A stretch of 64,000 bases of DNA from Antennarius striatus. Its lineage: Eukaryota > Chordata > Actinopteri > Lophiiformes > Antennariidae. The notes under the pieces are model-generated. The model saw only the letters and a list, made by a program, of their open reading frames with translations, was not told the origin of the DNA and searched no databases. Position numbers and translations under genes: made by a program. The DNA lies in the NCBI RefSeq assembly GCF_040054535.1, contig NC_090795.1, positions 705,001 to 769,000 of the forward strand, written 5' to 3'. Shown piece after piece: positions 13,938 to 60,079 of this stretch (its first letter is position 1; each line of letters starts with the position of its first letter).

Positions 13938-14288
13938 TCAGGTTTCACCGTGTGAACCTGGACTGTTTCACTACGTGAACCTGGACTGTTTCACCGCGTG
14001 AACCTGGACTGTTTCACTGTGTGAACCTGGACTGTTTCACTGCGTGAACCTGGACTGTTTCACTACGTGAACCTGGACTGTTTCACCGCGTGAACCTGGA
14101 CTGTTTCACTGTGTGAACCTGGACTGTTTCACTACGTGAACCTGGACTGTTTCACCGCGTGAACCTGGACTGTTTCACTGTGTGAACCTGGACTGTTTCA
14201 CTGCGTGAACCTGGACTGTTTCACTGTGTGAACCTGGACTGTTTCACTGCGTGAACCTGGACCGTTTCACTGTGTGAACCTGGACTGT
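13938..14288 (-). repeat. 23-bp minisatellite, about 15 copies (family A, reverse)
   Basis: Unit contains GTGAACCTGGACTGTTTCAC preceded by TGT, CGC or TAC. It is the reverse complement of the array at 8,291-8,470, with more sequence variation among units. Confidence 0.95.
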
Positions 14289-14487
14289 TGGGACCTTCTG
14301 GCGGCGCATTAAACCAGCCGGTTCCAGTAGTTCCACATCTGGTTCTGATGCTTCCTGTGTTCCTGTCCCAACAGGAAGTGGCCCCGGGGCCGACCTGAAC
14401 TCACTGGAGGATCTCACTTAGGCAGGAACGTGTCTGGATCCTCCAGGACCCGTAAAACGCCGCTGCATCAGACCTGATCCCCACGCT

Positions 14488-14531
14488 AATGGGAAGCTAA
14501 TGGGAAGCTAATGGGAAGCTAATGGGAAGCT
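14488..14531. repeat. 11-bp tandem repeat GCTAATGGGAA, 4 copies
   Basis: Four exact GCTAATGGGAA units. Confidence 0.95.
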
Positions 14532-14700
14532 AAAGATGAGCTCAAACGTTCAGCGTGACGCTAATGAAAACACTTCAGGGCGTCAAAACTCACCGCTGCA
14601 GACAGTCCAAAGCGGCAGGAGGATGATCCGTCAGAGGGAGGCGGGGTGAGGGGCGGGTTCACACCTAACCCTCACCAGGCTCCGCCCCCTTGTCTGACAG

Positions 14701-14752
14701 CTTCAGGTGTTTTAAACTAGTCTCTTCTTCAGGTGTTTAAACTAGTCTTACT
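14701..14752 (-). repeat. Two-unit relic of the 24/25-bp minisatellite (family B)
   Basis: CTTCAGGTGTTTTAAACTAG and TTCAGGTGTTTAAACTAGTC are the reverse complement of the unit that forms the 1-kb array at 44,095-45,125. Confidence 0.85.
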
Positions 14753-15049
14753 AGTCAGTAACCGTCTCTGTTGAATCCATCTGTCTGCATCACCGCTACC
14801 TTGGCAACGGAGAACACACATCCTGTCCAGACTGAAGGCAACAGGTGTGTGTGTGCGTGTGTGTGTGTGTGTGTGAGTGTGGGCCGTCTGTTTCTGCTAC
14901 TGGCAGTGGAGCAGTGCATCGTGGGTCGCGGCTACTTTAATGTCAAATCCAGCTGCAGCAGCTGCTCAACACCTCTTTCTGCATCCGGCCACATCAGGAA
15001 GTGGTTTCCAAGGAAACCCCCACTGGACGTCATATTAGGGAGTCCCGAG

Positions 15050-15053
<4 letters not shown>

Positions 15054-15089
<36 letters not shown>
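15054..15089. repeat. (TG)n microsatellite
   Basis: About 18 TG units; a shorter interrupted TG tract lies at 14,845-14,880. Confidence 0.95.
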
Positions 15090-15091
<2 letters not shown>

Positions 15092-15384
15092 ACATTAAAC
15101 ACCTCACACACTCCTCAGGCTGCAGTTGAACGTCTGTCCTTGAACGCCTCATCTTCATCACCTCCATACCTGAGGTGACCCCCAGGTGATGTAGCTCCGC
15201 CCCTGGCTCCTCCCCTCCTCTGGGACTTCCTCAGCCTTGCAGGCAGCTGATTGGTTGAACTCCTAACCCTAACCAAACCACATCTCCAGACTCCAGACGT
15301 GTCCCCCATCAGATGGGTGGGGGTCCCCAGACTACAGGAAGTGGATCACATGACCCGGAACAAACTGAGGGAACAGCTGGAGGG

Positions 15385-15515
15385 CAGGAAGGAGGAGGAA
15401 GAGGAGAGGAAGAAGGGAGGAAGGAGGAGGAAGAGGAGAGGAAGAGGAGAGGAAGAAGGGAGGAAGGAGGAGGAAGAGGAGAGGAAGAGGAGAGGAAGAA
15501 GGGAGGAAGAGGAGC
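15385..15515. repeat. Polypurine GGAGGAAGAGGAGAGGAAGA tract
   Basis: About 130 bp almost purely A/G on the plus strand, arranged in repeated blocks. Mirror-symmetric pieces could form triplex DNA. Confidence 0.9.
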
Positions 15516-15640
15516 TGAGAGTGCTACAGTCGTTGTAAGGTGACCCTTCACAATAAAAGCATCCTTTATCTCCACCCGTCTCTGACCTCAGCTGCTGTTA
15601 CTGTGTCTGTGTTCCACATTAGGCTGGACAGGAACCCTTC

Positions 15641-15643
<3 letters not shown>

Positions 15644-15688
<45 letters not shown>
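15644..15688. repeat. (CA)n microsatellite
   Basis: About 22 CA units, about 330 bp past the sugct stop codon. Confidence 0.97.
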
Positions 15689-15690
<2 letters not shown>

Positions 15691-15934
15691 CAGATGTGAG
15701 TTGCGTACATCCGACTGTCTCTCGCACGCTGGGTTCAACCCCGAGGCAGCCAACGGGCGGCGGGACTCGACCACAGCAGACGGCGGCGGCGTCTGACTGG
15801 AGCTTCCTATCCTCGCCGGGAGGGGCAGGAACATCTGAGTCCCGCCCCCACGGACAGAAGTATGTGGACGCCTCAGAGGGGGCGGGGCGAGCGCTCCGGA
15901 ATCACCACGCCGACGCCGTTTCAATCAACACGTG

Positions 15935-15940
15935 TTTATT
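15935..15940 (-). promoter_or_regulatory. Candidate sugct polyadenylation signal
   Basis: AATAAA on the minus strand about 80 nt after the sugct stop at 16019, implying a short 3' UTR. Confidence 0.6.
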
Positions 15941-16018
15941 TTAGTGCCGAACGTGTTTGATGTGCAGTTAGGCTCCACCTCCTCTCCTCCTCCTCTGGGC
16001 CAATCAGGACGCCGGCTT

Positions 16019-49806
<33,788 letters not shown>

Positions 49807-51425
49807 CCTGACAGGCGCTGGTAGCGTCACTCCAGCGGGCGTCAAGGCACACTCAGCGACACAGAACTTCCGGGAATCCCTTTCAAAATAAAAGCCTGAC
49901 GTCCTTCAACGATGTAACCGTTTCAGATCGATCCGTAATTTAAAAAACAAATTAAACAACTAATGTTTCCGTTAAAATAAAAACAGCCGTGATGTATGCA
50001 GCTGGATCCACATCCCAGTCCAGGAAACTAAAATCTATATTTGGAGGAGATCAATACATGTGAGACGTGGCACTGGAACCAATATTACCTCAGTTCTTGA
50101 TCCACAGATCCCAGTACAGCGACGTCAACGTGGTGACGTCATCACAGCTGATCATTGATAACGGAGAACTAACTAAAACTCGTTACCCATGCACTAGAGG
50201 GCGCCAAATCCACCTGACAGGTTGCTGTATGTTGACAGAAATGTTCCACAGGGCACGTAGGGACAAAAATATTTGGACATTTGACGCTTTGTCATCGCTT
50301 CCTTTTGTAACAATGCATTTTTATAAAACAAATGTCTTACCTGATAAATCTCACTGATGTTGAAGCACACGAGTATGCAGAACAAGTACGTATGTAGTAG
50401 TGTTGCAAAACTCCAACGAAATAAAACGATACGACCAGCATTAAACTGTTTTATTCTAAATATAATAACAAACGTGAATCCAGTTTGTATCAACTTTATT
50501 AGCAGCGTCCTCGTAACATCACACCAACATTTGTTTCTTGTTGGTTCTGCTAGCTTGTGAGTTTCAGTTTAGTGGTAATGTATTCGGTGTTAGCAGCCGG
50601 AGTGGCCCCTTTAAGACCGAGGCCAGAGTGGCCCCTTTAAGAAGGTAGTCATGTGTCTTGAGGCTGGAGCGGCCCCTTTAAGAAGGTAATCATGTGACCA
50701 CCAAGCATCTCCTCAAGCGTCAAGAGTGACTCACAGACAGATGTGGAGAGAATCCACTCATTTAAAGCTAAACATCGCTCAGAACCAGATCAGAAAGAAA
50801 ACAGAAATGATGGAAGTTCTGGATTCTTTCTGTGTGACCCAACTGACCCAAAGACCGATTTACCCACAGAACAGCACCGACTGACCCACGGACCGACTGA
50901 CCCACGGACCAACTGACCCACAGACCGGTACCGGTCCATGGCCCAGAGATTGGGAACGATTGCTATATACGACAGAAACTACAGTTAAGTCATTTTGTTT
51001 ATTACTTCAATGATGAATGCGACAATGGAATGGAAAACTACTACTGTTGCTATGGTGACATGGCACGCCCTCTTCGGTGTCTGATTGGCTTGGCATGAGT
51101 ATCTCACATAGCATCTGGCTATACCAGTCCAGGAATACGTTCATACGAACCAGCTCTTTGAATCATACCCTTCCAGCCAAACGTTGGGACCAGATCGTGA
51201 AGAACGCTGGTGGAACCTGAAGGTCAAGGTGGGGTCGGTGTCGAGACAGCAATTTATAATTTGACTGCCAAAGTATCCGAGTCCGTTTCCACCCTGTCAG
51301 CTGCGCATTTGTGTGTTTGAGTGTGAGACACGTAGTCGACCGTGTTGGGGCTCAGTTTTTTTGCTTTGGACAAACTGGTTTTTCTTCTTTCTCGGAGCGT
51401 CGGATGTTGTTTTGCTCCCAGACTG
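49807..51425. other. Intergenic region between sugct (leftward) and NLR (rightward)
   Basis: Divergent gene starts 1.6 kb apart. No shared promoter motif is evident. Contains a copy of interspersed family C at 50,446-50,735 and a short ACCGACTGACCCACGG tandem at about 50,875-50,935. Confidence 0.5.
50446..50735 (+). repeat. Interspersed repeat family C, copy 3, with internal duplications
   Basis: Contiguous version: TTTTATTCTAAATATAATAA ... GAATCCAGTTTGTATC ... TTGTTGGTTCTGCTAGCTTG ... then three copies of GTGGCCCCTTTAAG or GCGGCCCCTTTAAG, and CATGTGACCACCAAGCATCT. The three CCCCTTTAAG copies are a local expansion of a module present once in copy 2. Confidence 0.8.
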
Positions 51426-54400
51426 ATGTCTGACGAGGAGATGAGCGACACGGTGCAGGAGAAACAGGGCAGGAAGAAGAGCAGTTCTATTGGTATACCG
51501 ATAAACTTCAGTGACAAACCAGTACCCTCACCCACAAAGTAAGGCCTGTTCACTGCAGGGAACTCTTTTACTTTTTAGCTGTTTTTAGCTGTTTTAGATG
51601 TTTTCATGGTCATCATGAAAAGGAAGAAAGATTTACAGGTATTAGATACGAACCTGTTAATGCAGCATTCAGTACAACATGGGTGTGGTCATAAACCTGG
51701 AGGAACGGAACCGACCTCTGCTTGACTTTCAGTTTCACCACCGCGGATGTTAAAACTCCTATTTGGTAAAACATTTTCATTATTAGCATGAACTTTCTGA
51801 TCAATTGGATATTTCTGAGCTGATCTCTGAAAGGCAACATCAGAAGTCACATTCATTTTCTGAAATATTCATTGTTAGCATCCTTTGTGATTTTGTGTGA
51901 AAATCATGTTTGGCTGGTTTTGTTCACAAACATGTTGATGCACGATTCACTTTGTGCACCAGTAGAACTTTTTTTTCACTTAAGAAGGGTAATAGGAAGG
52001 CACAGGGTTCAGTTCCTCCAACATGGTTAAGAACCACTGGTCTAAGGTCCATAGGAATCATTTTATATCAGCTGATACTGCCTGATTAACCCCAGAAGCA
52101 GACTCCACAGGGCCGAGGGTTCGGGGTCCATCAGTCTGTCGGTGAGGGAAGACAAGTCCATTGACGAGCCTCTGAACTTCGACATTGGACCTGGACCTTC
52201 AGATGACCGACGCCTCCAGTAAGATGATGTCAGCTTTCAGCTCGTCTACATTCAGGTTAATTAGGTTTGGGTTAGTTAACCAGCAGCCATCCTGACCTTA
52301 ACTTGAACCAGGATGGACTACAAGGGTTTAGGTGTAAGGAAGAACATCGACTTAAAAGCCTTTGGTTGGTCTCCACCAATGAAACGTGTTAAAGAAAGTT
52401 TACATCTCCACAGGATGGAGGAAAAGGAAGAAGAGGAGGAAAAGGAGGAGGAGTCCCATCATTTGCATCAGGATGTCCTGATGGATCCAGTCTCACCTTG
52501 TTCAGGTACATCAGGAGACTCTACTTGTCCCCAACGTGGATAAGCAGATCTCCAGCACTGTAGAAAGTAACAGCTGTTTGCTGATGACATCACGTTGTCT
52601 GTAGTTGTCTGTTGTTGTTTGTTGTTACATTAACTTTCAAGAATTGTTTAAATTCATCATTTTTTCACATTTTGTTTTCCTGTTGGTTGTTGGGTCACAT
52701 TGTCCAACACATGGTTTCCACACCCAGTGCCCACGTTGGTCCAGCACCAGATGAGGGTCTCAGCCAGGTTCATGAACCATGTTTAAACAGGATCCTTGGT
52801 CTTTGGTCTTAACGTGTTCCTTCTCTCAGCAGACAGGGTTCTCCAGGAAGTTCAGGAAGAACACAGGATCAGCCTGAGGAGGAGATGTGAACGTGTGATG
52901 GAAGGAACCAATGAAACAGGAAGTGGAACCCTCCTCAACACCATCTTCACTGAGCTCTACATCACAGAGGGACGGAGTGAAGACGTTAATACCCAACATG
53001 AAGTGTGGCAGCTTGAGACCACTTCCAGGATGGAGACCCTCCAGGATACTAGAATCAGGTGCAACGACATCTTTAAAGCCTTACCCCACCAGCAGACGCC
53101 CATCCGAGTTGTTCTGACCAACGGCGTCGCCGGGGTTGGAAAGACCTTCTCGGTGCAGAAGTTCACTCTGGACTGGGCCGAGGGCTTGGAGAACCAAGAC
53201 CTCAGTCTGGTGGTCCCACTATCGTTCAGAGAGCTGAACCTGATCCGAGATGAGCGGTACAGTCTTCTCCAGCTGCTCCGTGTTTTCCATCCAGCGTTCC
53301 AGAAGGTCACAGCAGAGAAGATCACTTCCTGGAGGCTGTTGTTCATCTTTGATGGCCTGGATGAAAGCAGACCCTCATTGGACTTAAAGAACAGGAAGCG
53401 CATCTCTGATGTGTCTCAGGTGTCCTCGGTCAACCAGCTGCTGACAAACCTCATCAAGGGGAATCTGCTTCCCTCGGCTCTCGTCTGGATCACTTCCAGA
53501 CCTGCAGCAGCCAATCAGATCCCTCCTAGATATGTGGACAGGGTAACAGAGGTCCGAGGCTTCACCGATGACCAGAAGGAGGAGTACTTCAGGAGGAGGT
53601 TCAGAGAGGAGGACCAGTTCAGTAGAATCTTCTCCCACATCCAGACCTCCAGGAGCCTCCATACCATGTGTCAGATCCCAGTCTTCTGCTGGATCACTGC
53701 TGCAGTTCTGGACCACATGTTGACCACAGACCCAGAAGGAGAGCTGCCCAAGACCCTGACAGACATGTACTCACACTTCCTGATGGTCCTGATAAAGAGG
53801 AAGAAGCAGAGGTCCGGTGAAGCACAGGAGACGAGTCCACAGGAGCTGATGGAGGCTGACAGAGATCTTCTTCTGAAGCTGGGGAGGCTGGCCTTCGAAC
53901 ATCTGGACAAAGGAGACATCATGTTCTACCAAGAAGACCTGGAGCGGTGTGGTCTTGATGTCTCAGAAGTCTTGGTGAAGTTAGGAGTTTGTACAGAGAT
54001 CTTCAGGACAGAGTGTGTCATCCTCCAGAAAAGCGTCTACTGCTTTGTCCATCTGAGCCTTCAGGAGTTCCTGGCTGGAGTCTACATGATCCACTGCTAC
54101 ACCAGCAGGAACACCAAGGTTCTGAAGGCGTTCCTGGGAGGAAAACGGGTCGATGTCACTTTGGATGCTTTTCTGAAAAGATCAATGAAGAAATCTTTTG
54201 ACAATAAAAATGGTCACCTGGACCTGTTGGTCCGCTTCCTTCATGGCTTGTCTTTGGAGTCCAACCAGAGACTCTTAGGGGGTCTGCTGGGTCAGATGGA
54301 CAACAGTCCAAGAGTCTTACAGAGAGCCATTGTCTACCTGAGAGAGATGAACAGCAACAACATCTCTCCTGACAGGAGCATCAACATCTTCCACTGTCTG

Positions 54401-56553
54401 ATGGAGCTGAAGGACCAATCAGTCCATCAGGAGATACAAGAGTTCCTCAGGTCAGAGAACAAGTCAGAGAAGAGACTCTCAGAGATCCACTGCTCAGGTC
54501 TGGCCTACATGCTGCAGATGTCAGACCAGGTTCTGGATGAGTTGGACCTGGGGGAATACACCACAACAAGGGAGGGACGACACCGACTGATTCCAGTCGT
54601 GAGGAACTGCAGAAAGGCGGTGTAAGTCCAGAGGGGAGTTGCCAACTGTCCAAGATAACTCTCAGAACCTCCTCCAGCCAATGTCTTCTTACTTGTTTTA
54701 TTCTCTTTGAGGACAGGCTTCCGTTTTGTGGACTGTCAAATATTCATCTTGAAGTTGTGGCCTCAGCTCTGAAATCAAACCCGTCCCACTTGAGACAGTT
54801 GTACCTGGATGGAAACAACTTGGAAGAATCTAAGATGTCGGATTGTCTGTCTGTCAGCCTGCAGAGTCCAAACTGTCAGCTGGAGACTCTGAGGTCAGTT
54901 CATGTATTTCACTTTATTTGTCATGTATTTCATTATTGTCATTGCACACAGAAGAGCCTGAGAATTTAAACAGGAAATAAGAACATAATAGTATCTAACG
55001 TTCAGTATCAGTCATCTGCCCTAGCTCAGGTCAGGCTGCCAATCCCTTAATCCTTGTCCGTTACCCAAGCACTGGCTCCACCTGCTCTGTTGCCACAACA
55101 CCAGGTCTGGCCTCCTACCTCCTACCCGCAGGTCACCCCCCTGAATCTTTGTCTATCTTGTTCCCCAGCGCTGGGTATGACTCTGGGTAGTTGCACAGAC
55201 GTTGACTGGTACTCCGTGTTTTCCTTCATCCTTGAGCTTTCAGTCACCTCAAGTCTTTTAGAAATGTTCCCAGGATCATTTCTTGTAAGTTCATTTTGTT
55301 GCTGGTCATTTAGACAGCCGGTTGTGTTGTCTGTGTTTACGTCTCGAAACGTCACACTTAGTGCCCAAACTTTGGAAAACAGGATCAAACTAGGAAAATC
55401 CAGATGGAAGATAAATAGTCATTGTTTTTGTTTCCTCTGAAAATGCATGTAAGATTCCAGAAATGATGGTTTTTATTTTCCCGTCAAAACACAAGGAAAT
55501 TGTACACAATCATTCTATAATTGATCTTTATTCAGCTTGACATACTGCAGTTTGTCAGCAGTCGACTGTGAGTCCTTGACATCATCTCTGAAGTCCAACC
55601 CGTCCCACCTGAGACAACTGGACCTGGGTAACAACAACCTGCAGGACTCAGGAGTGGACCTGCTGTCTGGTTTCCTGGAGAGTCCAGAATGTAGACTGGA
55701 GGTTCTGAGGTCACACATCATTCTTACTTTTGTCCTGATATTAATCAGTCAAACAAATAAGGTCCCAACGGACCATTTGGATAGTCAGAATCTCTGCAAC
55801 AATTTGATTTGCCGTCCAAACTGACCTCTTTCAGCCTTAACAGAGGTTGTAGAAGGGCGGGGCATGGATCAGGATGGTTGGTTTCAAGAAAAAATGTTGT
55901 CGTCTGATGTTGTGTCTCCTTTATCCAGATTAGTAAATTGTGGTTTGTCAGCGGTAGGCTGTTGGTCTCTGGCCTCAGCGCTGAAGTCCAACCCGTCCCA
56001 CCTGAGAGAACTGGACCTGGGGTACAACCAGCTGAAGGACTCAGGAGTGAAGCTGTTGTCCAGGTCTCTGGAGAATCCAGAATGCAGACTGGAGGTTCTG
56101 AGGTCTGTTCCCTGGCCGTCTCCACTCCAGTCACTGATTGGTTTCTAAGGCAGCATATTCAAACCTGAACCTGGATTTTGATCTCCGTCCAGACTGGGTG
56201 ACTGTGGTTTGTCAGAGGTCAGCTGCTCCTTCCTGGCCTCAGCTCTGAAGTCCAACCCGTCCCGTCTGAAGGAGCTGGACCTGAGCGACAACAACCTCCA
56301 GAGAGCAGAACTGGGTCCCCTGTTGGACGGTCCAGACTATGGTCTGCAGATTCTGAGGTCAGTGCGGGGGTCATGGTACCCAGTTAGTAACAGGGGTCCA
56401 GTATTTCCTGCCTTTCTCAGTGAAGTTGTGAAGGACGAAATAAACAAGCCTCATGCTATCCGGCTATGCTAACAGCTGCTGGTCATTTTTCTGGATGTCC
56501 TGCATCTCTGATTGACAGCTGGGTCTTCTTTCATCAGATGGCAACCACAGTGA
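51426..56553 (+). CDS. Fish NLRC3-like NLR protein (FISNA-NACHT-LRR)
   Basis: Cytoplasmic STAND ATPase of the large NLR family expanded in teleosts, with a probable innate immune sensing or regulatory role. Reconstructed exons: 51426-51538, 52102-52218, 52414-52505, 52833-54621, 54717-54893, 55536-55709, 55929-56102, 56193-56357, 56538-56553; phases all agree and give 938 aa. The first three exons encode the acidic, Ser/Pro-rich N-terminus usual in this group ([12 protein letters not shown], then [14 protein letters not shown], then a Glu-rich run); there is no CARD or PYD. Exon 4 holds FISNA (from [12 protein letters not shown]), NACHT with Walker A GVAGVGKT (205-212), Walker [12 protein letters not shown] (D281) and the helical module ending [13 protein letters not shown]. 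Four LRR exons follow (177, 174, 174 and 165 nt), all entering and leaving in phase 2. The last exon is tiny and ends WQPQ-stop; it is the least certain. No B30.2/SPRY exon is seen before crygn. An AATAAA lies at 57147. Exon 2 could start three bases upstream or downstream, and exon 4 could begin at 52830. Confidence 0.9.
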
Positions 56554-57379
56554 GACGCAGGGCGGGCGGAGTTGAGAGCAGCATCACCTGGGGGTGGAGG
56601 ATCCGCTGTGAGGTCAGCTCCACCCTCATCAGTACGTGGACACGCCCAGGAAGTGATGGGACCGCTGCCCAACCTGAACCGTTTCCTGCTGTTAAAGGGC
56701 TTTAATTCACAGGCGCTTCTTTGTTCTTCACTCACCTGAACAAATGGTTGCCTCCGATCCCGAGACTCCGCCTCCTGAGGTACCCTTCAGCGGCGCCTCT
56801 GTATTTATCAGCAATAATCTGTATCCGCTCCGATCTGATCCCAGGTTAGTCTGGATCATTCTATCCTATCGATATAACATTCTAGATCACCAGATCTGAT
56901 TGGCGTGCGCGCCATCGGTTGGTGATGTCATCAGGTCGCTGTTGTCCAATCAGTGCAGATGTTACCCGAGAAGTTTGATGATCTATTCTAATTAATCCTC
57001 GGTGGTAAAGAATCCATGAGACATTCTGGATCCAGCGGACGATCTGGACGATCCAGGATCTGATGATGACTCCATATGAAGGATCTAACATGTGTTCTAG
57101 CTGTCCAATGAAATCTACTTTATGTTATCACTACCCATAAGATGTGAATAAAATAACTTAAATCAAGGTGGAGGTGCATTTTATGTTCTTTGTCAGAACC
57201 TTCTGGTTCCACCTGCTGCTCTCCAGAAGTCAGTTTGGTGTTTTGTGGCTACTTGTGGGGTTTGCATTGCATTGTGGGGCTGTAGGTGAGATGTGTGTGT
57301 CTATAGAAGTCTGGCATGTGCGGCGCCATTGACCCGGTAAAGCTCAGGCCAAGCACATTCTATTGACTTGAGCCGCACA
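56554..57379. other. NLR 3' UTR and NLR-crygn intergenic sequence
   Basis: No B30.2 exon or other gene seen. Contains the candidate NLR AATAAA at 57,147. Confidence 0.5.
57147..57152 (+). promoter_or_regulatory. Candidate polyadenylation signal of the NLR gene
   Basis: AATAAA about 590 nt after the proposed stop at 56553 and before the crygn promoter; the first good plus-strand hexamer I noticed after the gene. Confidence 0.45.
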
Positions 57380-57500
57380 CGGCAGAATCAGCAGACACGA
57401 AAGCGCCGAGGCAGCAGAAACCCCTAAAGCTCCGTCTTTTGTCCCGCCGGTCGGGACCTCGCCCCTCGCTCGCACCCCTTCCATATATATCAGAGGGTCC
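57380..57500 (+). promoter_or_regulatory. Likely crygn core promoter with TATA-like box and half-MARE
   Basis: A TATATAT run lies at 57484-57490, about 80 bp before the crygn ATG, at a position that suits a short 5' leader. About 95 bp further upstream, TCAGCA at 57388-57393 (TGCTGA on the other strand) matches the half-site bound by Maf factors, known regulators of crystallin promoters. The motifs are seen; their use is inferred, and short motifs like these occur by chance. Confidence 0.4.
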
Positions 57501-57566
57501 AACTTTTTCTCGGTTACACTGTGTATGTGATTGTGGACCAGGTTGGACAACATCCAGTGGGTAAAG

Positions 57567-60000
57567 ATGTCGCAGTACTCTGGAAAGGTAAGTCGAGCAG
57601 CTGGACCCGAGTGAGGAACCTCCTGAGAACCTTCTGATCTTCTCGTTTCTGCCTGACTTTGAATGAGGAACTCTCCTAGATTTGGAGATGTTCGCGTTGT
57701 GATTAGGCCAATTTAAAAAAAACAAAAAACGGCCTCCTGGGAACGGGGAGAAGAAGTAAAGCTGATCTTTGTTCAGTCCACCTTTTTACCTTCCACCCAT
57801 TATGGTGGTGGTGGTGGTGGATAATCAGGCAAATGAGACCTGCTGAATTAAAATATAGTAATCCTTTGTTACTCGTGGTTAATGTGTTCCAGGATCACCC
57901 GCGAAAAACGAAATTCCGTGATATACCGACAAACTATTTTATTATTTACGGTAATTTAATTGAATCTTTATTACCTTTTCCCCCTCTCTGATAGATTAAA
58001 GCGCTTTTAAGTGTTCCTTTAATACACTGAAGTGTGCTGCGTTCCATGAGTCTTGGAATGCAGCGCACACACGGATGCTGTCAGCCAATAGCATGCGCGT
58101 ACGGTATCACATGACTACCTACTAAAAATCTGCAATGTAGTGAAGCCGGGCATCTTGAAGTGCGAATACGCGATGGATTATTGTAGGTTTGTAAATGCAA
58201 AATGTAAAATACCCAGTCATTCAAAAATAATTTTTTGGACGGATTGATGGACGGACAGTCTTGAGTCCTTTGGTGAAGGTCGCTCAGGTAAGACATTTGC
58301 TAACGACATCGGAGAGAAGAAGCGACCCACAACCCTCATGTTAGCGCGTTAGCAAGATGTTCCTGGTGAGGCGGTCCTCCGTTGCAGAAGAAAACAATGA
58401 CTCCGTTCGTTCATCGGTCATTTTGTCTAAAGGACAAACAAATTCTTCTTAGAAGAAACTCGGTGGAGGGATGATGAAGGATGAAGGGGCTGATCCTGCA
58501 TTTTTTTCCACTTCCTGTTAATCATTTCTGCTAATTGTGTTACCTGGTAGAGGGATGGAAGAACCATGTCTGGACCTGGTTCCTCCATCTTTGAAACATA
58601 GAGATTGTCTGCTAGACACACGGCTATTCATTTGTTGGTTGCTTTCTCCAAACATACTCGACAAAACCTACAGAAACGTTGGATGGAGCATCGGTTCAGA
58701 CAGAATCCCTGTGGTCTGGTGTTGATTCAAGAATTCTTCGTTATGTCTTGTGAGGTGAATTATTTCTGGACTTCCTCTTCTAGATCACCTTCTACGAGGG
58801 GAAATGTTTCACCGGCAGAAAGCTGGAGGTCAGAGGAGACTGTGATAACTTCCAGGACCGTGGCTTCATGAACAGGTGAGAGGGACCGGTGGTCAGGTGC
58901 GGCTCTCTTAGTCCGGAGAACGATGGGCAGTCTTGGATAATTCCTGACAGTTTCCTGTTGCAGTCCTGTTACTGAACAATCTTTTGCAAAAGTTTGTTCA
59001 TTATTTCTAGAGCAGCTACCGAACACCAAGCTAATGCTAACATGCCAACGCTAGCTGGTGCTTTCAAGTTGATGTATTTTCATCCTGAGTTTATCGTCAG
59101 GGTGAACTCCATCCGTGTGGAGAGCGGAGCCTGGATCTGCTACGACCACCCTGACTTCAAGGGCCAGCAGTACATCCTGGAACACGGCGAGTACCCAGAA
59201 TTCCAAAGGTGGAACTCCCACAATGACCACATGGGATCCTGCAAGCCCATCCGCATGGTAAACATTCCGGATGAGCTTTACGTTAATATTTCATCTTGTT
59301 TTTCCTGAGTCACAGGTTTTGATTTACGGTGGTGAACGTTCGTAGTCCTCAGAGGATGAACCCCAAGTGTTAGAAAACCCATTCCTGTTCACTGTACTTT
59401 ACATCGTCACCGTCATCAACATGTTATTAGCTAATTAACTGAACATTTTGTGGATATTAAATTAGAAGAAATCCAATGTCACAATGTACTTGGTTTAAAT
59501 TCAAACATATTTATCCTGGAGTACCTGGAGAAGTTACAGAATACCAGGTTCTTCAGGAGTTAACAGCACCTCTGTATTTAAACCTGTCATTGAACTATGT
59601 GGAGTAACTGGGTTTCCGCCATACCTTTTGTCCCCCCCGGCAGCACGGGGAGCACTACCGCATCGAGCTGTTCGAGGCCTGTAACTTCTCCGGCCAGTGC
59701 GTGGAGATCTGCGACGACTGTCCCTTCCTGCAGAGCCGCGGATTCTCCAAGAACTGCATCAACTCGGTCAAGGTCTATGGAGACGGAGCGTGAGTCCAGA
59801 ACCCTTTACCGATGCGCTTACATCACATTTCAAGGAATAATTCCAAAAACGTGATCATTTTCAGTTGGGTGATGTACGAGGAGCCAAACTTCCGCGGCCG
59901 CATGTACATCGTGGAGCGCGGCGACTACTGCAGCCACAACGAGTGGCAAGCCCAGAACCCCAACATCCAGTCCATCCGCCGGGTCGTCAACTACTTCTAA
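57567..60000 (+). CDS. crygn: Gamma-N crystallin, complete five-exon gene
   Basis: Structural beta-gamma crystallin of the eye lens, two domains of two Greek-key motifs each. Exons 57567-57587, 58784-58875, 59101-59257, 59644-59789 and 59865-60000 splice in phase to 183 aa, the normal length for gamma-N. Exon 1 encodes only MSQYSGK. Motif 1 starts ITFYEGKCFTGRKLEVRGDC, motif 2 covers WICYDHPDFKGQQYILEHGE, the linker is SCKPIRMHGEHYRIELFE, motif 3 contains CNFSGQCVEICDDCPFLQSR, and motif 4 is WVMYEEPNFRGRMYIVERGD ending in RRVVNYF. The short basic N-terminus and the MHGEHYRIELFE linker region are gamma-N traits. The C-terminal domain is split by an intron, as in beta-crystallins and gamma-N. 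The N-terminal domain is also split here, by a 225-bp intron after FMNR; without splicing a TGA follows immediately. Fish often have two gamma-N paralogues and I cannot tell which this is. A TATA-like box and AATAAA signals flank it. Confidence 0.97.
57858..57960. mobile_element. Short MITE-like fragment in crygn intron 1
   Basis: Sequence with AATCCTTTGTTACTCGTGGT, CACCCGCGAAAAACGAAATT and CCGTGATATACCGAC resembles a dispersed non-autonomous repeat I recall from fish genomes. Ends are not clearly defined. Confidence 0.45.
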
Positions 60001-60079
60001 ACCCTCGCCCCCGACTCCCCTCCACCTCCTCCCGCTCTTCCTCCCCCTTGTGACTTTTACCACAGCTGCAATCATGTAC

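Noticed and set aside
15252-15280. CCTAACCCTAACC telomere-like words
   Set aside because: Only two units; too short to call an interstitial telomeric repeat.
55021-55440. Possible extra NLR exon between LRR exons 1 and 2
   Set aside because: The open frame there has no LRR pattern and no phase-2 acceptor/donor pair; it is probably intronic repeat sequence.
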